From the NCBI GenBank assembly GCA_023229245.1, contig JALNZU010000021.1:1-61299 (forward strand): a stretch of 61,299 nt of DNA, in the 5' to 3' direction. This document shows, one piece after another, positions 1-10,021 of the stretch. This DNA is from Bacteroidales bacterium. Lineage in GTDB: Bacteria; Bacteroidota; Bacteroidia; Bacteroidales; F082. Numbering within the stretch: position 1 is the stretch's first letter; every line of letters begins with the position of its first letter. A program made the position numbers and the translations under genes. The notes below the pieces were generated by a model. The model was not told the origin of the DNA. It did no database searches and saw only the letters and a list, made by a program, of their open reading frames with translations.

Positions 1-3000
1 CTCCTACATCATATCGATAGCTTATAGGTGCTAATTGAGGGATACCAACTGAAAAATTCAAGCCGATTCCATTAGAATGGCTCCCAAAGCTCAAATCAAC
101 ATGAGTCGCTACCGGTAACACATACTTTTGAACTTCGTAACCAGATTCTGTAAATAATAACCAAGCTCCAAATAAAGCAGGAACTAAAAATTCCCCATCC
201 AGATCAGTAAACACTAACGGATTATTCCATGCATAGCTATACCTGTTAAAACTCTGTGAGAAATCGGGTGCTTGTATGTAATTATCCGGTGATAGCATGC
301 GCGAAACCATGGGGTCATACATCCTGCCGTTCATATTTATCAGGTTGAAGGCGTACAAATGCTCGTGCCCGGTAAAGCCGCGATCAAACAGCGGCGCGGT
401 TGCTATGCCGGCAAAAGCGCGCCAGGTAGCAGGATCTCTTCTATTGCCCCAGGCATCAAAGCTCAGTTCTTGCAGTAGGTTGCCGCTTTCGTCAGTTATG
501 GTGTTCCACGAGCCAAGGTGGTCAGTATGTATATAATTGATTTCTTCAGTACCATCAGGCTTAATAATATGGATTGCAAACAAACCCATAGGACCACTCA
601 GATAGGTGTGTTGGTACAATTCTCCGTCTTTGAGTATAAATTCACAAGCACCTGACCATATCTTATCAATCGTACTGTTGTCATTGGAATATTGCTGAGA
701 AATGCGCTGACGATGGTGACCATACTGAATCTGCAAAGAATGATTACCTTCAGTGATAGAAGAAACTTTATCGTAACCATTATACACAATGTCCTGACGA
801 GGACCTATAAGTATAGGATTGGTGGTTGTAAGCTTTGTAACGGCATGAGGGCCATAGCCGTGGGTACCATAGCTTGCATCAGAAAATAAGGTTTGACCAT
901 CACTTTGGCTATAGGTCATATTACCCAGATTAGGTGCATCATACTCATAATTCCCTAAAACAGTACCATTCAGACTGACTTTAGTCAGACGATCCAATCC
1001 ATCATAGGCAAAACTTTCGGTAAGTGATGTTTTTTTGTTTCCGTTAACCCATTTTTTACGGTATTCAAGATTTCCTAATCCAAACCATTTATATTCAAAA
1101 TCCTGTATATAAGCATTCCCGCTTTTTACAGTTTGCACAGTATGAAGTAAGGATGTTAACGGATAATAGGTTTGCTCGCTTATTAATCCATTTCCTGTAG
1201 AGAACCTGGTTATCTGCCCCATGGCATTTATTTGCTCCGTATGCCATAATTGTTTGCCATTGTTCTCAAGATGTACAGTGGCATGGTAACCAGATGTGTT
1301 GTATCCATCCCGCACAATGACACCGGTGGGATAAGTGGTTCGTAATGGACGGCCAAGATCATCGTACGTATAATTGGTGTTATAAGAAACTCCGTCAATA
1401 ATATCGGTCTCAGCGGTTAAACGAAGCAAGGGGTCATAAACAAAGTTGGTCCGATGATTATTTTTTATAATGCTTTCAAGGGTTCCTAACTTTCCTGGGA
1501 CAGTCGAATAATTCCAAGAAACAGCTCCTTCTGATGCTCTGGTTTCATTTGTTATTCGACCCAACTTATCGTATTTAAAAGTAATGGTATCATTTTTGGG
1601 ATTGGTTTGTTGCACCAATTCTCCAAAAGCATTATAAACAGTGCTTATAGAACCATAATTCGGATCGTTGATCAAAGAGCGATTACCCATATCATCATAT
1701 TCAAGTAAAACTTTGGTAGATGCTTGACCCACAATATATGATTTTTTAAGATTACCGTTACAATGATACTCATTTTTTACTACATTACCTGCATTATCGG
1801 TACTTTCTATAAGCCATCCGGCAGCATTGTGTTTTCTGGAAGAGGTACGCGTAATGCTTCCGTCAGTAACCGAAATAGTAACTTGATTGGCACTATAGCT
1901 TGTATTGGTAGTGGTATTATCAGGTGCTATTACTTTCTTTAAACGATTGTATATATCATATTCGTATTTTGTATATATCGGAGATGTCCCCGCTCTGTAT
2001 GGTAAGCTTTCTTTATACAGAAGGCCCTTGTTATTATAGATTTTGTCCACATATATAGCATAACCGTCAAAACCAAAACTAACCGAGCGTAGCTCTACAC
2101 CTGTTTTATGGTAAAACACTAATACTTTGGGAGTACCTGAAGTTTGTTCCCATGTATAATACTGTGCATTGTTCGGTGCATAGATGTTTCCTCGGGCCCA
2201 TCGTTTTACAGTAGTTGAGATAACTCCGTCAGGTGAAGTGATTTTCTTGTAAGTACCCAACGGATTAGAATCATAGTGAGTGGTCAGATCATTGGGGTCT
2301 GTTGAAGTATTCAATATACCGTAAACTGGGTCATAGGTTGAAATGGATGTGTTTCCTAATGCATCGGTATGGGATGTGGGAAAACGGTGATGGTATGCTA
2401 AGCCATAAGCGATATCGGAAGTGCGTGTTTCAAGTAATGGGGTTGAATAGGGGGCGCTAAGAGTTAAATTATTCATATTTCCAAATTCATCGTATGAGTA
2501 TAACTCACTAGTAGATAATTTATTTGTAAGGATATTTTTTGGATGAATCTTCCTTTCGTTTAGTAAAGGAAATGAAGAATGGCCGGAGGGATAGTATGAA
2601 AACACAAGTGTAGGCTCATACTGCTCTTCTGTAAAATATCGTACTTTTTTAGTTATTTTCTCTGGACGACTAATTAACCAATTAGTTAAGTCCGGAGCTA
2701 AATATTGAAAATTAGTAGTTATCTGATGCTCATATTGAGAAGCTGATGCGGAAGACTGCTTTTCTTCTAAAGCAATCAACTCGACACTTGAAATCAAGTT
2801 TCCATAATTATCATAAGAAAAGTCTTTATGCACTGTTTTAACAAAGTCATTTGTTGTAAGATTCCTTTCTGTGTAATGAGTACTTTCGATATACGGGAAT
2901 ATCCTAAGTGGGGATGAAGGAAAACTTTGATGATTAATTGTGTTTTCAATTAATGAAATAATTTCTCCATTTGCTTTTTTTGTTTTTATTTTTTTGGTAT

Positions 3001-5665
3001 ATGGGACGTAAAATTTATTTTGAATAGTGTATATTTCGTTTGTTCTTTCAACTGACACACCGGTAAAACTATTCGTAATCAGCCTTTTGCCAAATCCTAA
3101 CAATCCTTTGCCTTGCCTATGTACTAAAAGGTCTTCATATTTAAATGTTTGTGTAGTCAAATGATTATCACCAATATCTTTCTTAATTGATCTGACAGCA
3201 AAATAGGAAGGTTGATAGTTCACAACAGGAAATTGTTTTTGAAGAGTTTTTTGATAAATCTGCGAGTTAGTCAGAGGCAAATAAGAAACTGAAATTTTAT
3301 AATCATGTCCATTGATAATTGATTTTGCTAGATTACTTTTTTCTTCTTTATGATAAGACATTATATTTAGCGGGGTATAAGATTGAGTCCAGAGAAGTGT
3401 TTCTAATTTGCCATCTCCATTAAAATCAAATAAATCTTGACTATATTCCATAGAGGCCAATAATGTTTCAACTTCTTTAAAACTATTTCCTTTGCTATAA
3501 TATACTGTAAAATTCGCATTATTAGAATAGGTTTCTGTCATATAAATATCAAGTATATCTGTTTTGCCATCCCCATTAATGTCGCTTGTATAAATATATC
3601 GTTTAATATGATTGGTATTCCCAGGATCAGAGTTAAATGTTATAGGACATAATCCTTCAATCCATGTATTCTTACCATTAAAATAATGTAATTCCCATCC
3701 AATGTTAGGATTTGCATAAGCATATGTTAATATATCAGTGATCCCATCACCATTAAAATCACCTGTAAATACTCGGTGATATCGGTTTGGGAAGCCAAAT
3801 CTGGTAGGAACAAGCTCAGTTAAAACTGGCTCGGTTGGATGCAACGTAAATATTGTACTTTCAAGATTATCAGTATTTACTAATAAGTCAGTACGTCCAT
3901 TACCTGTAAAATCTCCCGGTTGAACAGGAAATAATTCAGTATCTTTATCAACTGTAAAAAAATAACCATCAGTTGCAGGTGAATTAACAAAAAGACTTTG
4001 AAAGAAATTATTTGACTGGTTTTTCTCAAAACATCTTAAAAGAATGTGTTTCTTATTGTTTTGATGATCAGTTAAGATGCTTACTATCAAAATTTCATTA
4101 ATTCCGTTACCATTCATATCCGTAATCTTAATATAATGATTCTCACCAAAATTGTAATCGATCGAACCTTGCGATGAGAAACCATAATTACCATCAGATT
4201 CTAGTAAAATTCCAGTATAGGAGTTAGACGAGTTTCTTATAACTTTAAGTAGATCATCGCGGCCATCGCCATTAAAATCACCTGCAACGAAATATACAAA
4301 TAGTGGTTGATAGGGTTGATTCAGACTACCCATTTCTACTTCATAATAAGAAGTACCTGCTTCATTAAGGTAAAATATAGACCACGTGTCATACAGTTTT
4401 ACACCATTTTCTTTGTAATAATATGCGGCCAATATATCTGCCTTACCATCACCATTAAAATCCCCTAAAGTATATTCAGCATCTCTATTTGATTTAGGCA
4501 TTATATTAGTCGCTGTTAGCGTAAAATTATCTGTAGGCTCACCCCATTCAATTGTTGTAGGGTTTACCTCCTGAGAGTTTTTTGTATCTTCCAACTTTAC
4601 TTTGGTAAGGCGGCTGGAGATCAATGATGAACTATCATATTCCAAAGAGTACTTGAACAACTCCATATTCTGGGGTATATATTTTATTATAATGTGATCC
4701 AAAAGACAATCATTCTTTATTGACATTCCATTTATATAATTAGTAAATGGATCAATTCTATCATAAATATAAATAAAGCGCACTTGATAAATATGTCCTT
4801 GGCTATTTTTGTCATTTCCACCATATTTTATTTCTTTCAGCAACAAATTACCATTACGATGTTCATACGTATAAGTTATTAAATTACCCAATAAATCTTC
4901 GATACTACTTAAATACCAAGTGATTATTGTTTCGGTATTAGCCAACTTTTGTCTTGAGTTTTCGGTTTGCCCAAAGCGAAGAATTTTCCCATCCCGTGTT
5001 TTAACTTCGAAACTTACGGGGCCTGTTGAATTACTCTCAACAATCTTTATATGGTTAAAACCCTCAACCTCTGTTGTGTATATATTATTACCTAAAGACA
5101 TCATTCGCATTCCATCAAAATTAAGATTATCGCTGGAATTATATTGTGGACCTTCAACACGTCCATCATGATAAATAGTTTTTCCTGTTCTTGAAATACC
5201 TGATATTGCTTCAATATTCCATCCAATCCCCAACAAGCCATTTCCTACCATACTGCTATAAGTTAATGATAGTGGAGGAACAGTACCTCCAACTCCCATC
5301 GGCAACTTAATAGGTATGGTATATGTTGCAGCTCCCAAATCGCTCACATCAAACACTCCATCAATACTTCCAACTATGCCCTGATCACCGGCATTAGGTC
5401 CACCAAGCTCTCCTTCTACTGGTGGAAAAACCATGAAGGGATCAATCTCTGCTTTAAACTCATTGCTACTAATAGCATTATATTCAAATCCAGTAGCATT
5501 ACCTTCGTTTATTCCCATTTCAATAAATTGTGAAGCTCTATAATGCTGAGAACCTGTTAATTTATGATTAAGTATAAAATTTGGAGCGTACTGTGTCTGA
5601 GCTTGGGCAAATAATCCAATCACAACGGGAATTATGGCGGTAATTATTCGTTTTTTCATGCTCAT
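1..5665 (-). CDS. SpvB/FG-GAP/RHS-repeat giant surface protein (3' end outside window)
   Basis: This is an uninterrupted reading frame of about 1,888 codons that runs off the left edge, so the C-terminus is missing. It opens with ATGAGCATG; the second ATG (5659) gives a typical signal peptide (MKKRIITAIIPVVIGLFAQA). Residues about 100-200 match the SpvB N-terminal domain (DLGAATYTIPIKLP, then GNGLLGIGWNIEAISGISR). Residues about 390-760 carry at least six FG-GAP/VCBS calcium-type repeats (GDFNGDGKADIL and variants). Residues about 1100-1800 are YD/RHS repeats ending in an RHS-associated core (TDHLGSWNTITDESGN, RGFTGHEHLYAFNLINMNG, RMYDPMVSRMLSPDNYIQAP). About 80 variable residues follow the core before the edge. 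RHS proteins form shells that hold a C-terminal effector; whether a toxin is present here cannot be seen. It is the last gene in view of a same-strand surface cluster. Family assignment is firm; function is inferred. Confidence 0.93.
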   Translation of the reverse strand, partial: MSMKKRIITAIIPVVIGLFAQAQTQYAPNFILNHKLTGSQHYRASQFIEMGINEGNATGFEYNAISSNEFKAEIDPFMVFPPVEGELGGPNAGDQGIVGSIDGVFDVSDLGAATYTIPIKLPMGVGGTVPPLSLTYSSMVGNGLLGIGWNIEAISGISRTGKTIYHDGRVEGPQYNSSDNLNFDGMRMMSLGNNIYTTEVEGFNHIKIVESNSTGPVSFEVKTRDGKILRFGQTENSRQKLANTETIITWYLSSIEDLLGNLITYTYEHRNGNLLLKEIKYGGNDKNSQGHIYQVRFIYIYDRIDPFTNYINGMSIKNDCLLDHIIIKYIPQNMELFKYSLEYDSSSLISSRLTKVKLEDTKNSQEVNPTTIEWGEPTDNFTLTATNIMPKSNRDAEYTLGDFNGDGKADILAAYYYKENGVKLYDTWSIFYLNEAGTSYYEVEMGSLNQPYQPLFVYFVAGDFNGDGRDDLLKVIRNSSNSYTGILLESDGNYGFSSQGSIDYNFGENHYIKITDMNGNGINEILIVSILTDHQNNKKHILLRCFEKNQSNNFFQSLFVNSPATDGYFFTVDKDTELFPVQPGDFTGNGRTDLLVNTDNLESTIFTLHPTEPVLTELVPTRFGFPNRYHRVFTGDFNGDGITDILTYAYANPNIGWELHYFNGKNTWIEGLCPITFNSDPGNTNHIKRYIYTSDINGDGKTDILDIYMTETYSNNANFTVYYSKGNSFKEVETLLASMEYSQDLFDFNGDGKLETLLWTQSYTPLNIMSYHKEEKSNLAKSIINGHDYKISVSYLPLTNSQIYQKTLQKQFPVVNYQPSYFAVRSIKKDIGDNHLTTQTFKYEDLLVHRQGKGLLGFGKRLITNSFTGVSVERTNEIYTIQNKFYVPYTKKIKTKKANGEIISLIENTINHQSFPSSPLRIFPYIESTHYTERNLTTNDFVKTVHKDFSYDNYGNLISSVELIALEEKQSSASASQYEHQITTNFQYLAPDLTNWLISRPEKITKKVRYFTEEQYEPTLVFSYYPSGHSSFPLLNERKIHPKNILTNKLSTSELYSYDEFGNMNNLTLSAPYSTPLLETRTSDIAYGLAYHHRFPTSHTDALGNTSISTYDPVYGILNTSTDPNDLTTHYDSNPLGTYKKITSPDGVISTTVKRWARGNIYAPNNAQYYTWEQTSGTPKVLVFYHKTGVELRSVSFGFDGYAIYVDKIYNNKGLLYKESLPYRAGTSPIYTKYEYDIYNRLKKVIAPDNTTTNTSYSANQVTISVTDGSITRTSSRKHNAAGWLIESTDNAGNVVKNEYHCNGNLKKSYIVGQASTKVLLEYDDMGNRSLINDPNYGSISTVYNAFGELVQQTNPKNDTITFKYDKLGRITNETRASEGAVSWNYSTVPGKLGTLESIIKNNHRTNFVYDPLLRLTAETDIIDGVSYNTNYTYDDLGRPLRTTYPTGVIVRDGYNTSGYHATVHLENNGKQLWHTEQINAMGQITRFSTGNGLISEQTYYPLTSLLHTVQTVKSGNAYIQDFEYKWFGLGNLEYRKKWVNGNKKTSLTESFAYDGLDRLTKVSLNGTVLGNYEYDAPNLGNMTYSQSDGQTLFSDASYGTHGYGPHAVTKLTTTNPILIGPRQDIVYNGYDKVSSITEGNHSLQIQYGHHRQRISQQYSNDNSTIDKIWSGACEFILKDGELYQHTYLSGPMGLFAIHIIKPDGTEEINYIHTDHLGSWNTITDESGNLLQELSFDAWGNRRDPATWRAFAGIATAPLFDRGFTGHEHLYAFNLINMNGRMYDPMVSRMLSPDNYIQAPDFSQSFNRYSYAWNNPLVFTDLDGEFLVPALFGAWLLFTESGYEVQKYVLPVATHVDLSFGSHSNGIGLNFSVGIPQLAPISYRYDVG

Positions 5666-5722
5666 ACAAATTAAATGGTTGTAAAAAATAATTTTTAAAA
5701 ATTTTATAACCAGCCTCTTAAG

Positions 5723-6163
5723 CTATTGCCGGATAATCTTGAACGTTTCATTCTTAGCATCCGCTTTTATCAACAAAAAATATATCCCGCTTGTATAATG
5801 GCTTAAGTTCAGAGGGGTCAGGACATTGTCGATAACACCTCGCTCAAGCAAATGACCGTACATATCAATCATTAAATACTTAACAGATGTATCTGGTATG
5901 TCAACAAACTCAATATACACTATTTCATGTGCAGGATTCGGATATACTTTCAATCCTTCAATAGGATCATCAGGTAAATGGTCAAAAAGGATGCTTTCTT
6001 TAAACAATGAATCGGCATCAGTTATTATTTGTACAACAATCTGACGTAATACTCGATTACCGGCAACATCGTACTCAAACTTTACTGACTGTGCTTTGGT
6101 TTGTGCCCATCCTTCTGTTCCGCCACAGAACAAAATGAGTAAAAGAAATATTTGTTGTCTCAT
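5723..6163 (-). CDS. Small T9SS-sorted protein with one RHS-like YD motif
   Basis: The product is 146 residues. A signal peptide (MRQQIFLLLILFCGG...GWAQ) is followed by KFEYDVAGNRVLRQIVV, which resembles a single RHS/YD motif. The C-terminal 80 residues form a type IX sorting domain: LKVYPNPAHEIVYIEF opens it and SGIYFLLIKADAKNETFKIIRQ closes it. The mature protein is therefore little more than one YD strand joined to a secretion/anchoring tag. It lies 57 bp upstream of the RHS giant and 13 bp downstream of the tail-fibre-like gene, in one apparent transcript. A role as a secreted partner or anchor for the RHS protein is inference; no enzymatic domain is visible. Confidence 0.85.
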   Translation of the reverse strand: MRQQIFLLLILFCGGTEGWAQTKAQSVKFEYDVAGNRVLRQIVVQIITDADSLFKESILFDHLPDDPIEGLKVYPNPAHEIVYIEFVDIPDTSVKYLMIDMYGHLLERGVIDNVLTPLNLSHYTSGIYFLLIKADAKNETFKIIRQ

Positions 6164-6176
6164 GGCTTTATTTCAT

Positions 6177-6893
6177 TTACTTGGTAGAATTTATAAGTAC
6201 TCGAAGCTCACCTATCTCTTTCTGTTGAGCAATAATATACAGTGTCAGCTCTTCTATCTTTTGCAAAAGAAGTGCATTCATCTCGCCTAATTCAATTCCG
6301 TTTTTCTCCACTTCGGCTGCATTGGGAAATCCTGGAAGATGTCCCTTTTCGGTTATAAAACTTTCTACCTCGGTAATGGGTAAAAGCTGATAGCCGGGCT
6401 CAAAAACAAAATCGGGAAAAGGGCTGATGCTGGCATGGAATTTTTTGGCTTTCACCTCACCATTTACGTATAGACCACCGGCATCAATCAACACCTGATC
6501 ATCAAATTTTGCACCTCCGGCAACATGCAGCTTTTGTTGTGGAGCAGCAACACCAATACCAACATTGCCATCAGAGGTTATTCTCATTTTCAAATTAGTA
6601 CCGGCAGTATAAAATGAAATAGGCTTGTTTTGGTCTAAAATACCAATATTGGCAGCACTCCCGCTAAAGTAAATCCCAGCTGCTTTTCCTTTGTCGGTGC
6701 TCTCAATCAATATAGCAGCATCCTGTGTACCGTCAGTCATGATATGAAGTGGGGACTGTGGATTTGTAGTACCTCCAATACCTACATGACCATTAATACC
6801 ATTGATAAACATACGTGTGTGGGTAGTACCGGTTACAAACGATAAAGAATGATTTTGCGAACTAGTACCAATAACAGCTTGACCACCAGCCAT
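6177..6893 (-). CDS. Tail-fibre-like secreted protein, C-terminal fragment of a frameshifted gene
   Basis: This 238-residue frame is the continuation, in a shifted frame, of the gene ending just upstream. It has repeated GxVGIG...P..KLHV units (GHVGIGGTTNPQSPLHI, GNVGIGVAAPQQKLHVAGG) typical of tail-fibre-like and trimeric surface proteins. It then has the common Bacteroidota ending KGHLPGFPNAAEVEKNGIEL, followed by a heptad-type coiled coil (LLLQKIEELTLYIIAQQKEI). The apparent ATG at 6893 is probably internal: the bases upstream, read in this frame, give PQAKLHIRADQYDDASLLL, which extends the same repeat pattern into the neighbour. It has no signal peptide of its own. It is probably a trimeric stalk protein if the frame is restored. 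Confidence 0.75.
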   Translation of the reverse strand: MAGGQAVIGTSSQNHSLSFVTGTTHTRMFINGINGHVGIGGTTNPQSPLHIMTDGTQDAAILIESTDKGKAAGIYFSGSAANIGILDQNKPISFYTAGTNLKMRITSDGNVGIGVAAPQQKLHVAGGAKFDDQVLIDAGGLYVNGEVKAKKFHASISPFPDFVFEPGYQLLPITEVESFITEKGHLPGFPNAAEVEKNGIELGEMNALLLQKIEELTLYIIAQQKEIGELRVLINSTK

Positions 6894-7450
6894 TAAAATA
6901 CTACTTCTTTTGTTGCTACCGGTGGCCTCAAGCAGTAAACTGGCATCATCGTACTGATCTGCCCGAATGTGTAATTTAGCCTGTGGAGTGGATCGGTTAC
7001 ATTGCCAATACCTATTTTACCCGTGCTGTTTACACCATTGGATGGTCCCACAAACAAGGTAGGTTTGGTGGAGCCAAAACCAATCATCATTGAATGAGAC
7101 TTATTGTTAATCAGCGGGTTGTTTATATCAAATCCTACTCCAAATATCATTGCTGAAGAAGTATGAACTCTAACGAACTGACCTAAAACCACTGAACTGC
7201 CTCCTTCGGCAAATACTCTATTACCAAATGCAAAAGATGCTGCTCCATTTGCCTCGGAATAAATTCCACCAGCAAATGAATAATTACCCGTAGCTTGTGT
7301 ATATCTTCCTATTGCACTTGGATACAAACCATTAGTCGTTGTACCATCGCAACTGATACATTGACCATATAAAAGCCTACTACTCAATGTAGATATCAAC
7401 AGGAAGAGCAGTAATCTGAAATACATGGAATAACTGTGTAACTTTTTCAT
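6893..7450 (-). CDS. Tail-fibre-like secreted protein, N-terminal fragment of a frameshifted gene
   Basis: A signal peptide (about residues 1-30, ending LLYGQ) is followed by YadA-head-like repeats: AIGRYTQATGNYSFAGG, EANGAASFAFGN, AEGGSSVVLGQFV. The sequence stays sensible to TGKIGIGNVTDP (about residue 153), then becomes unlike the family (LHRLNYTFGQIS...). In the next frame the expected continuation PQAKLHIRAD starts at once, so one base appears to be missing near 6988-6996. The start overlaps the end of the upstream T9SS gene by 4 bp, indicating translational coupling. Together with the following frame this would be one protein of roughly 425 residues. Either a true inactivating frameshift, a phase-variation event or a sequencing error would explain it. 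Confidence 0.75.
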   Translation of the reverse strand: MKKLHSYSMYFRLLLFLLISTLSSRLLYGQCISCDGTTTNGLYPSAIGRYTQATGNYSFAGGIYSEANGAASFAFGNRVFAEGGSSVVLGQFVRVHTSSAMIFGVGFDINNPLINNKSHSMMIGFGSTKPTLFVGPSNGVNSTGKIGIGNVTDPLHRLNYTFGQISTMMPVYCLRPPVATKEVVF

Positions 7451-8916
7451 TGTTTTATAAGTTTATGAGTTTCAATAATATTTTCATTTTGCTTGACAGC
7501 GATGAAGAAGATGCCGGATGATAGATTTGTTAGTGAAATGAGGTTATATCCCTTTCTTATAGAATGAACACTAATATGTTGTCCTATTCCATTCAAAACA
7601 AGCAGCTCGGAATCAATACTACTTTTCACATGTAGTGTTTCCCCTGCCGGTACAGGCCATATTTCAATGGTAGACCCCACTTTCCAATCCTGATTAATGA
7701 TGCCCGTTACTACATCATCAAGCCTTATTTTTTTGAGATAGTTATCAGTAAACATATTGACACCAGGGTTCTCGCCAACAACTCCAGTAATAAGGCAAGC
7801 GGTATCGCTTGTTGCCAATAAATCCCAAAGCCAATAGCGAATACCACCTTCATAGGTCATGGAGCCTTTTAGGTTAATTTCATTGTCAAATACGAAAAAT
7901 TTGATTTTCTCTTCTCCAGTAAAATCAGGAAGAAGGGGCTCAAAGGTGGCAACCCAAATGAAGTTCTCATCAATAAAACCCATTCCTTTATATTCTGGTA
8001 TTCTAATATCTTTGTCATGGTAAATAGCTGTTGACTTAAGCAATTGCTTCCCGGAATCAAATAGCCGCATCTCAAGGCCTTTTTCATTGGTTCCGGGTAT
8101 TTCATAACTATTGGCTAAAATGAAATTATCGCTACTTACCCAACTGGCGGTGGCTGGGCTCCATATAAGGGGCGGACCATGATGTGTTTCAAGACGACCA
8201 CTACCTAAATAATTAAAATCGAAATCAAATTCGATCCAATTACGTGATGAACGCCCAACTGACAGTTCACCAAACAGGAAAAAACCGCTGCCGTCCTCAT
8301 TTAACATCAGGCTACCTATATTACGATCTACATAATTAATAAATGACGTATACCCAAGCCTGTTGCCTTCAAGATCGTATTTTGCGAAAAAAAGAAATTC
8401 ATTGAATCCATACTCCACTGTATCAACTATTCCTTGCAGTATCACTTCATTATCCGGAGTTAGCATGATAGTTTTTAATCTATGTCTTGCAAGTGGATGA
8501 GATTCCACAATACTATCCATTCTTTCCCAAACAAGTTCAAGTTCAGGACTTATCTCACAAACATAGGTATATCGCCTCTGAGAGGGATACGGTTCATGCC
8601 CTAAGGTTCCAAAACATAGAATATTGCCATTGGCTTTGGGTATGCCAAAATTTATTCCGTAACTAGTATCTGGTTTTGGAAATTGAACCTGCCCTATAAT
8701 CTGTCCATCATAACTTATTTTATACAATACCATAGCTCTATAGTTTTCAGGGGAAACTCCCTTACTACCCAATGAATAATAGTATCCTTGATGCTCCAGC
8801 GTTTGTGTACAATTCTCATTAATTTCCGGTTCACCAAAAATCAACTCAAATGAGTCTTGAGCTATTGATGACAAGCTGAACTGAAGGAATAATATAGCTA
8901 TAAGATACTTCTTCAT
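7447..8916 (-). CDS. T9SS type A sorting-domain protein, propeller-like
   Basis: The product is 489 residues with a signal peptide (MKKYLIAILFLQFSLSSIAQ). The body has irregular strand-rich repeats of about 45-60 residues in the style of secreted beta-propellers (for example NGNILCFGTLG, DNEVILQGIVDT, DGSGFFLFGELS). The last 80 residues are a T9SS sorting domain: EIWPVPAGETLHVKSS, then SGIFFIAVKQNENIIETHK. No catalytic motif was recognised. It lies 43 bp downstream of a lipoprotein gene, and its stop codon overlaps the next start. It is probably a surface or secreted protein of unknown function. Confidence 0.85.
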   Translation of the reverse strand: MKKYLIAILFLQFSLSSIAQDSFELIFGEPEINENCTQTLEHQGYYYSLGSKGVSPENYRAMVLYKISYDGQIIGQVQFPKPDTSYGINFGIPKANGNILCFGTLGHEPYPSQRRYTYVCEISPELELVWERMDSIVESHPLARHRLKTIMLTPDNEVILQGIVDTVEYGFNEFLFFAKYDLEGNRLGYTSFINYVDRNIGSLMLNEDGSGFFLFGELSVGRSSRNWIEFDFDFNYLGSGRLETHHGPPLIWSPATASWVSSDNFILANSYEIPGTNEKGLEMRLFDSGKQLLKSTAIYHDKDIRIPEYKGMGFIDENFIWVATFEPLLPDFTGEEKIKFFVFDNEINLKGSMTYEGGIRYWLWDLLATSDTACLITGVVGENPGVNMFTDNYLKKIRLDDVVTGIINQDWKVGSTIEIWPVPAGETLHVKSSIDSELLVLNGIGQHISVHSIRKGYNLISLTNLSSGIFFIAVKQNENIIETHKLIKQ

Positions 8917-8959
8917 ATTTGTGCTTTTGAATAAATTATAAAATTGTCGTTATTGACAT

Positions 8960-10021
8960 TTAATCCAATTCAATCGGGTAAATAGGTTCCGTAATATAGT
9001 GAACTTTTATACCATAATTGAAAGAACCTTTGTGAAAAAAGATCCTATCATTATTGAGCTCTTCATTAACAAACTCAAAATCACCTTTCATTTTAACAAG
9101 ATTAATCAGGCTGTACTCAGTCCCAAGACCTTCGTCTTCTTTTATTTTTTGGTGGCCTAAATAGCGTAAAAAATTGAAATACGCGTTCATGGTATTGCGC
9201 TCCAAACAAAGGTTAACCGGTCCTACTTCCTCAGAAGCACAAAATAGATAGTAATCAAAGCTATTGTCAAGCGGGTCGTTGGGCCGACGAACATTGGGAT
9301 CACCACCCTTTCTGTCTTTAAAAACCGGATTGATCACGTAAAAGTTACCGGTCGGGTCTGGCAAGCTGGCATTCATGGCCATCATGAGCTGTTGTGCAGC
9401 GTCTGAATCCATCAAGAACTCCTCACAGCGACCTTCCATTTCGCCATACCACCAATAATCCTCATCACCAAACGGCCCTTCAAGTACTGGCTGAGGTGGA
9501 ATGTCGTCGGTTTTTTCGCCTGTAACCACATTCACCGCAAAATGAATGTTTTCGGCTGTACCGGAGGCCTCTTGAAGGTTGATGAGCGCAAGGCCCTTTT
9601 GTGAAAAAGCAGAGCCATGATATACACTCCTTACTTCCTCAATCATTTGCTCATACTTAGCAATTAAGGCATTCATGCTTACTCGGCGGTTGCCGGTCAG
9701 TTCAAGGGTTAAATAAATAGTGTCCACCTGGTAGGTTTTGTAGAACTCATTTGGAAATCCATAGCTATAATTGAAGCAGGATTCCAGGTACCAAAGAGCG
9801 GAATCAACATCCATACTTTCATCATTTTTTAGGTTGGGATTACTTTTGTACACTTCAACCTTATCCAAAAACTGAAGTATGTCTTGGGTAACTTTCGTTT
9901 GAAACTCAATAGATACAGCATGTTGATCATTTCCAACAGTAAGTTCTCTCTCTTTTGAGCAATTGATTAAAGACAGCAAGCCTAAAATCAACAAAATCGA
10001 TAAAATTTGTAATTTTTTCAT
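8960..10021 (-). CDS. Hypothetical lipoprotein
   Basis: The product is 353 residues. A hydrophobic leader ends in LSLINC, with Cys21 as the likely lipidated residue, followed by the Lys/Glu-rich SKERE. The rest is soluble, with many acidic and aromatic residues (GPFGDEDYWWYGEMEGRCEE) and no motif that I can assign. It is the first gene of the surface cluster that continues down to the RHS giant. Its promoter would lie in the AT-rich stretch beyond 10021. Export and lipidation are well supported; function is unknown. Confidence 0.8.
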   Translation of the reverse strand: MKKLQILSILLILGLLSLINCSKERELTVGNDQHAVSIEFQTKVTQDILQFLDKVEVYKSNPNLKNDESMDVDSALWYLESCFNYSYGFPNEFYKTYQVDTIYLTLELTGNRRVSMNALIAKYEQMIEEVRSVYHGSAFSQKGLALINLQEASGTAENIHFAVNVVTGEKTDDIPPQPVLEGPFGDEDYWWYGEMEGRCEEFLMDSDAAQQLMMAMNASLPDPTGNFYVINPVFKDRKGGDPNVRRPNDPLDNSFDYYLFCASEEVGPVNLCLERNTMNAYFNFLRYLGHQKIKEDEGLGTEYSLINLVKMKGDFEFVNEELNNDRIFFHKGSFNYGIKVHYITEPIYPIELD

